The notes below the pieces were generated by a model. The model made no database searches, was not told the origin of the DNA, and saw only the letters and a list, made by a program, of their open reading frames with translations. A DNA stretch of 32,843 nucleotides from BRH-c25 sp041690515 (GTDB taxonomy: Bacteria > Bacillota > Clostridia > Lutisporales > Lutisporaceae): assembly GCA_041690515.1 (NCBI GenBank), contig JAWLHF010000025.1, forward strand, positions 1-32,843, in the 5' to 3' direction. Of this stretch, positions 30,716 through 32,843 are shown piece by piece. How positions within the stretch are numbered: the stretch's first letter is position 1; the number at the start of each line of letters is the position of its first letter. The translations under genes were made by a program, and so were the position numbers.

Positions 30716-32584
30716 TCATTGCTGATTGTTCAATGAAAAATACAGTACTTCTGCAGTTTTCCTGTTCATACCTTCAACTTCTGCCAATTCCTCCAAGGCA
30801 GCCTGCCTTATATTCTTAAGGCTGCCGAAATGCTTCAGCAGTGCCTTCCTCCTGGCAGGACCGATTCCCGGTATATCATCCAGGACTGACTTCACGCTGG
30901 CTTTGCTTCTTAAGCTCTTATGATAGCTTATAGCAAATCTATGAGCCTCATCCTGGATATTGGTAATCAACCTGAAAGCCTTGGAATTGACGGGAATTCC
31001 TATTTCCTTTCCATTGTACACAAGACCCCTGGTCCTGTGCTTGTCATCCTTTACCATTCCAGAGATCGGTATGTCTATCCGCAGCTCTTTAAGGACAGGC
31101 ATCACTGCATTTATCTGTCCTATTCCTCCATCCAGCATGATAAGGTCAGGAAAAACCGAGAACTTTCCAAGTTCCGGATCTTTTCCCGCTGATTCCAGCT
31201 CTTTTCTTTCCTTGATCCCATGTACAAATCTTCTTTCAATGATCTCTCTCATACTGTCATAGTCATTAGCCCCTTCTACGGATTTTATTCTGAAACGTCT
31301 ATAGTTCCTGTTATTAGGCTTTCCCTTTTCAAAGACTATCATGGAACCGACATTCAGAACACCCTGAAGGTGCGAAATATCAAAAGCCTCTATGCGCATC
31401 GGAGCCTCCGGAAGTCCAAGTATATCCTTCAGTTCCCTGCATGCTCCCATTGTCTTCTCTTCATCGCTTTTCTGCTTTTCTATAAGAAGTCTGAGGGTAT
31501 CCTCAGCATTCCTGTTTACCATTTCAACAAGCTTATGCTTCTCTCCCCTTTGGGGTACAGTCAGTTTTACACGTCCTCCCCGTTTATCGCTGAGCCATCT
31601 TTCTATTATGTTTATCTCGTCGATTTCTTCCTGCAGTATTACCTCTCTTGGTATCAGCTTATCCGCTCCGTAAAATTGTTTGATAAAGCTGCTAAGTATC
31701 TCCTTTGAATCACTGAGCTTGATGTCCTCTATAAGAAAATGCTCCCTTCCAATAAGCTTTCCTCCTCTTATAAAGAATACCTGTATGCAGGACTCAGTCT
31801 GGTCCGTAGCAAATGCTATCACATCCTGATCTGTCATCGCTGAAGATATGATTTTCTGCTTCTCAGCTATTTTCATCAGGGAATTCATATTATCACGGAT
31901 CTCAGCCGCTTTCTCAAAATCAAGCTTCTCCGCAGCTTCCTGCATTTTTGCCTCCAGCTGCTTCAAAACCTCATCCTGCTTGCCTTCCAGCATCATAATA
32001 ATTGAGTCAATCAGTTCCATGTATTCCTCTCTGCTCACATTTCCCTGGCATGGTGCGATACATTTCTTTATATGATAATTCAGGCAAGGCCTCTCCTTCC
32101 CCATTATTCTGCTGATGTTCTTGCTGCAGTACCTTATGGGAAACAAGCTCTTCAGGAGGTCAATGGTTCTGTTCACAGCAGTAACGTCGGTATATGGTCC
32201 GAAGTATTTTGCACCATCCTTCTTTATCTCCCTCACAATAAGCAGTCTGGGATAATCCTCATTGGTGGTGATCTTTATGTAAGGATAATGCTTGTCATCT
32301 TTCAGCAGGATATTATACTTGGGACGGTGTTTCTTTATAAGATTGCACTCCAGTATCAGGGCTTCCAGCTCCGAGTCGGTTATGATATACTCAAAGTCCG
32401 TTATCCTCTCAACCATGGCTGCCACCTTGGGATGCTGGTTCTTCGAGGACTGGAAGTACTGTTTTACTCTGTTCTTCAGGTTTATGGCCTTACCAACATA
32501 TATTATCTCATTGTTTTCATCACGCATTATATATACCCCGGGGTTTTCCGGGAGGTTTTTCAGCTTATCATTTAAAGATAACAT
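30716..32584 (-). CDS. uvrC: Excinuclease ABC subunit C
   Basis: The 622-aa nuclease makes both incisions in nucleotide excision repair. Domains in order: GIY-YIG (PGVYIMRDENNEIIYVGKA, about 14-95), a cysteine cluster (CSKNISRIMGKERPCLNYHIKKCIAPC), UVR motif for UvrB binding (LEAKMQEAAEKLDFEKAAEIRD), the RNase H-like nuclease (RIEAFDISHLQG, PDLIMLDGGIGQINA, HRFAISYH), and two helix-hairpin-helix units (IPGIGPARRKALLKHFG, VEGMNRKTAEVLY). The frame extends to 32614, but ATG 32584 has GGAGG 9 bases upstream. Its leader contains palindromic repeat copy 7 and a promoter-like palindrome. Confidence 0.97.
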   Translation of the reverse strand: MLSLNDKLKNLPENPGVYIMRDENNEIIYVGKAINLKNRVKQYFQSSKNQHPKVAAMVERITDFEYIITDSELEALILECNLIKKHRPKYNILLKDDKHYPYIKITTNEDYPRLLIVREIKKDGAKYFGPYTDVTAVNRTIDLLKSLFPIRYCSKNISRIMGKERPCLNYHIKKCIAPCQGNVSREEYMELIDSIIMMLEGKQDEVLKQLEAKMQEAAEKLDFEKAAEIRDNMNSLMKIAEKQKIISSAMTDQDVIAFATDQTESCIQVFFIRGGKLIGREHFLIEDIKLSDSKEILSSFIKQFYGADKLIPREVILQEEIDEINIIERWLSDKRGGRVKLTVPQRGEKHKLVEMVNRNAEDTLRLLIEKQKSDEEKTMGACRELKDILGLPEAPMRIEAFDISHLQGVLNVGSMIVFEKGKPNNRNYRRFRIKSVEGANDYDSMREIIERRFVHGIKERKELESAGKDPELGKFSVFPDLIMLDGGIGQINAVMPVLKELRIDIPISGMVKDDKHRTRGLVYNGKEIGIPVNSKAFRLITNIQDEAHRFAISYHKSLRSKASVKSVLDDIPGIGPARRKALLKHFGSLKNIRQAALEELAEVEGMNRKTAEVLYFSLNNQQ

Positions 32585-32683
32585 GGCAATATTCCTCCAA
32601 ATATCAGGTTTCATGTTATTGTCTGCTTATTCCACGATGTACGGTCCGCAGCTTGTGGTTTGCATTTTGAATTCCCCAAAGCC

Positions 32684-32706
32684 GGACGGCCAATGGCCGC
32701 CCCTAG
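32684..32706 (+). repeat. Dispersed palindromic repeat, copy 7
   Basis: GGACGGCC-AAT-GGCCGCCC followed by CTAG, an 8-bp stem with one mismatch. It is nearly the same as copy 2 and lies in the uvrC leader. Confidence 0.75.
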
Positions 32707-32739
32707 TACCCCGAACCTCGAAGACTCTTACCTATATCT

Positions 32740-32770
32740 ATTATACTTAGAGTATAATTTTAATTGGCAA
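32740..32770 (-). promoter_or_regulatory. uvrC promoter region with overlapping palindrome
   Basis: ATTATACT-TAG-AGTATAAT (32740-32758) is a perfect 8-bp inverted repeat containing TATAAT on both strands. A TTGCCA at 32765-32770 is 19 bases from the minus-strand -10, longer than ideal. The palindrome could be an operator. It is not a LexA box I recognise (no GAAC..GTTC). Confidence 0.45.
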
Positions 32771-32776
32771 AATAAT

Positions 32777-32800
32777 GGGAAGAGGCAAAAACCTCTTCCC
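32777..32800 (-). terminator. Hairpin, probable terminator of the gene beyond the right edge
   Basis: GGGAAGAGG (32777-32785) pairs perfectly with CCTCTTCCC (32792-32800) around 6 nt. The minus-strand continuation ATTATTTTG is moderately T-rich. No gene is seen between here and 32843. Confidence 0.6.
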
Positions 32801-32843
32801 GTCATACAAATCTCACTGTAAAATGTAATTGTCCAGAAAACAT

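Overview
The window looks like chromosomal DNA of a low-to-moderate GC, Gram-positive anaerobe of the class Clostridia (Firmicutes). The basis is the gene order rapZ-yvcK-whiA with murB and uvrC upstream and dnaE-pfkA-pyk downstream, strong AGGAGG-type ribosome sites, TTG and GTG starts, and a chemotaxis-type CheX protein beside an HD-GYP protein. I cannot name the species. Every gene I accept (29 intact, 2 broken) is on the minus strand, so transcription runs from high to low coordinates. No tRNA, rRNA, CRISPR array or intact insertion sequence was seen.

In transcription order: uvrC (32.6-30.7 kb) is followed by a PspC protein, a PHP-domain phosphatase, an orphan membrane-anchored sugar-type binding protein, a CofE-like F420 glutamyl-ligase homologue and murB. 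A 443-bp repeat-rich gap at 25.75-26.2 kb separates these from a compact housekeeping run: PHP protein, rapZ, yvcK, lepB and whiA. Next come an HD-GYP protein, a ROK glucokinase, pgi and a CheX-like protein ending at a good terminator. After that lie dnaE, a 65-aa conserved protein, pfkA (ATP type), a second phosphofructokinase of PPi type, pyk with the extra PEP-utilizing domain, and a hotdog thioesterase, again ending at a terminator. The stretch 21.3-8.3 kb therefore holds glucose phosphorylation, isomerisation, both kinds of PFK and pyruvate kinase, with dnaE embedded in it.

The left 8 kb is accessory. It contains an M29 aminopeptidase; a two-gene cassette of a TPR protein and a 48-aa exported peptide carrying the motif VDDCGL twice; a DUF1003 membrane protein overlapping an rlmD-type rRNA methyltransferase; a decayed YhcG-type nuclease fused to a phosphoesterase remnant; and a three-gene operon of a PadR repressor, an iron-sulfur flavoprotein and a membrane-anchored PEBP protein, whose promoter overlaps a perfect 19-bp tandem repeat.

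The most interesting system is the TPR/peptide pair (5.5-6.8 kb). It has the layout of Rap-Phr type (RRNPP) peptide signalling but an unfamiliar peptide with duplicated, cysteine-containing ends. Second is a dispersed palindromic repeat (7 copies, 20.2-32.7 kb) whose stem sequence changes on both sides between copies while the loop and a CCCTA tail stay nearly constant.
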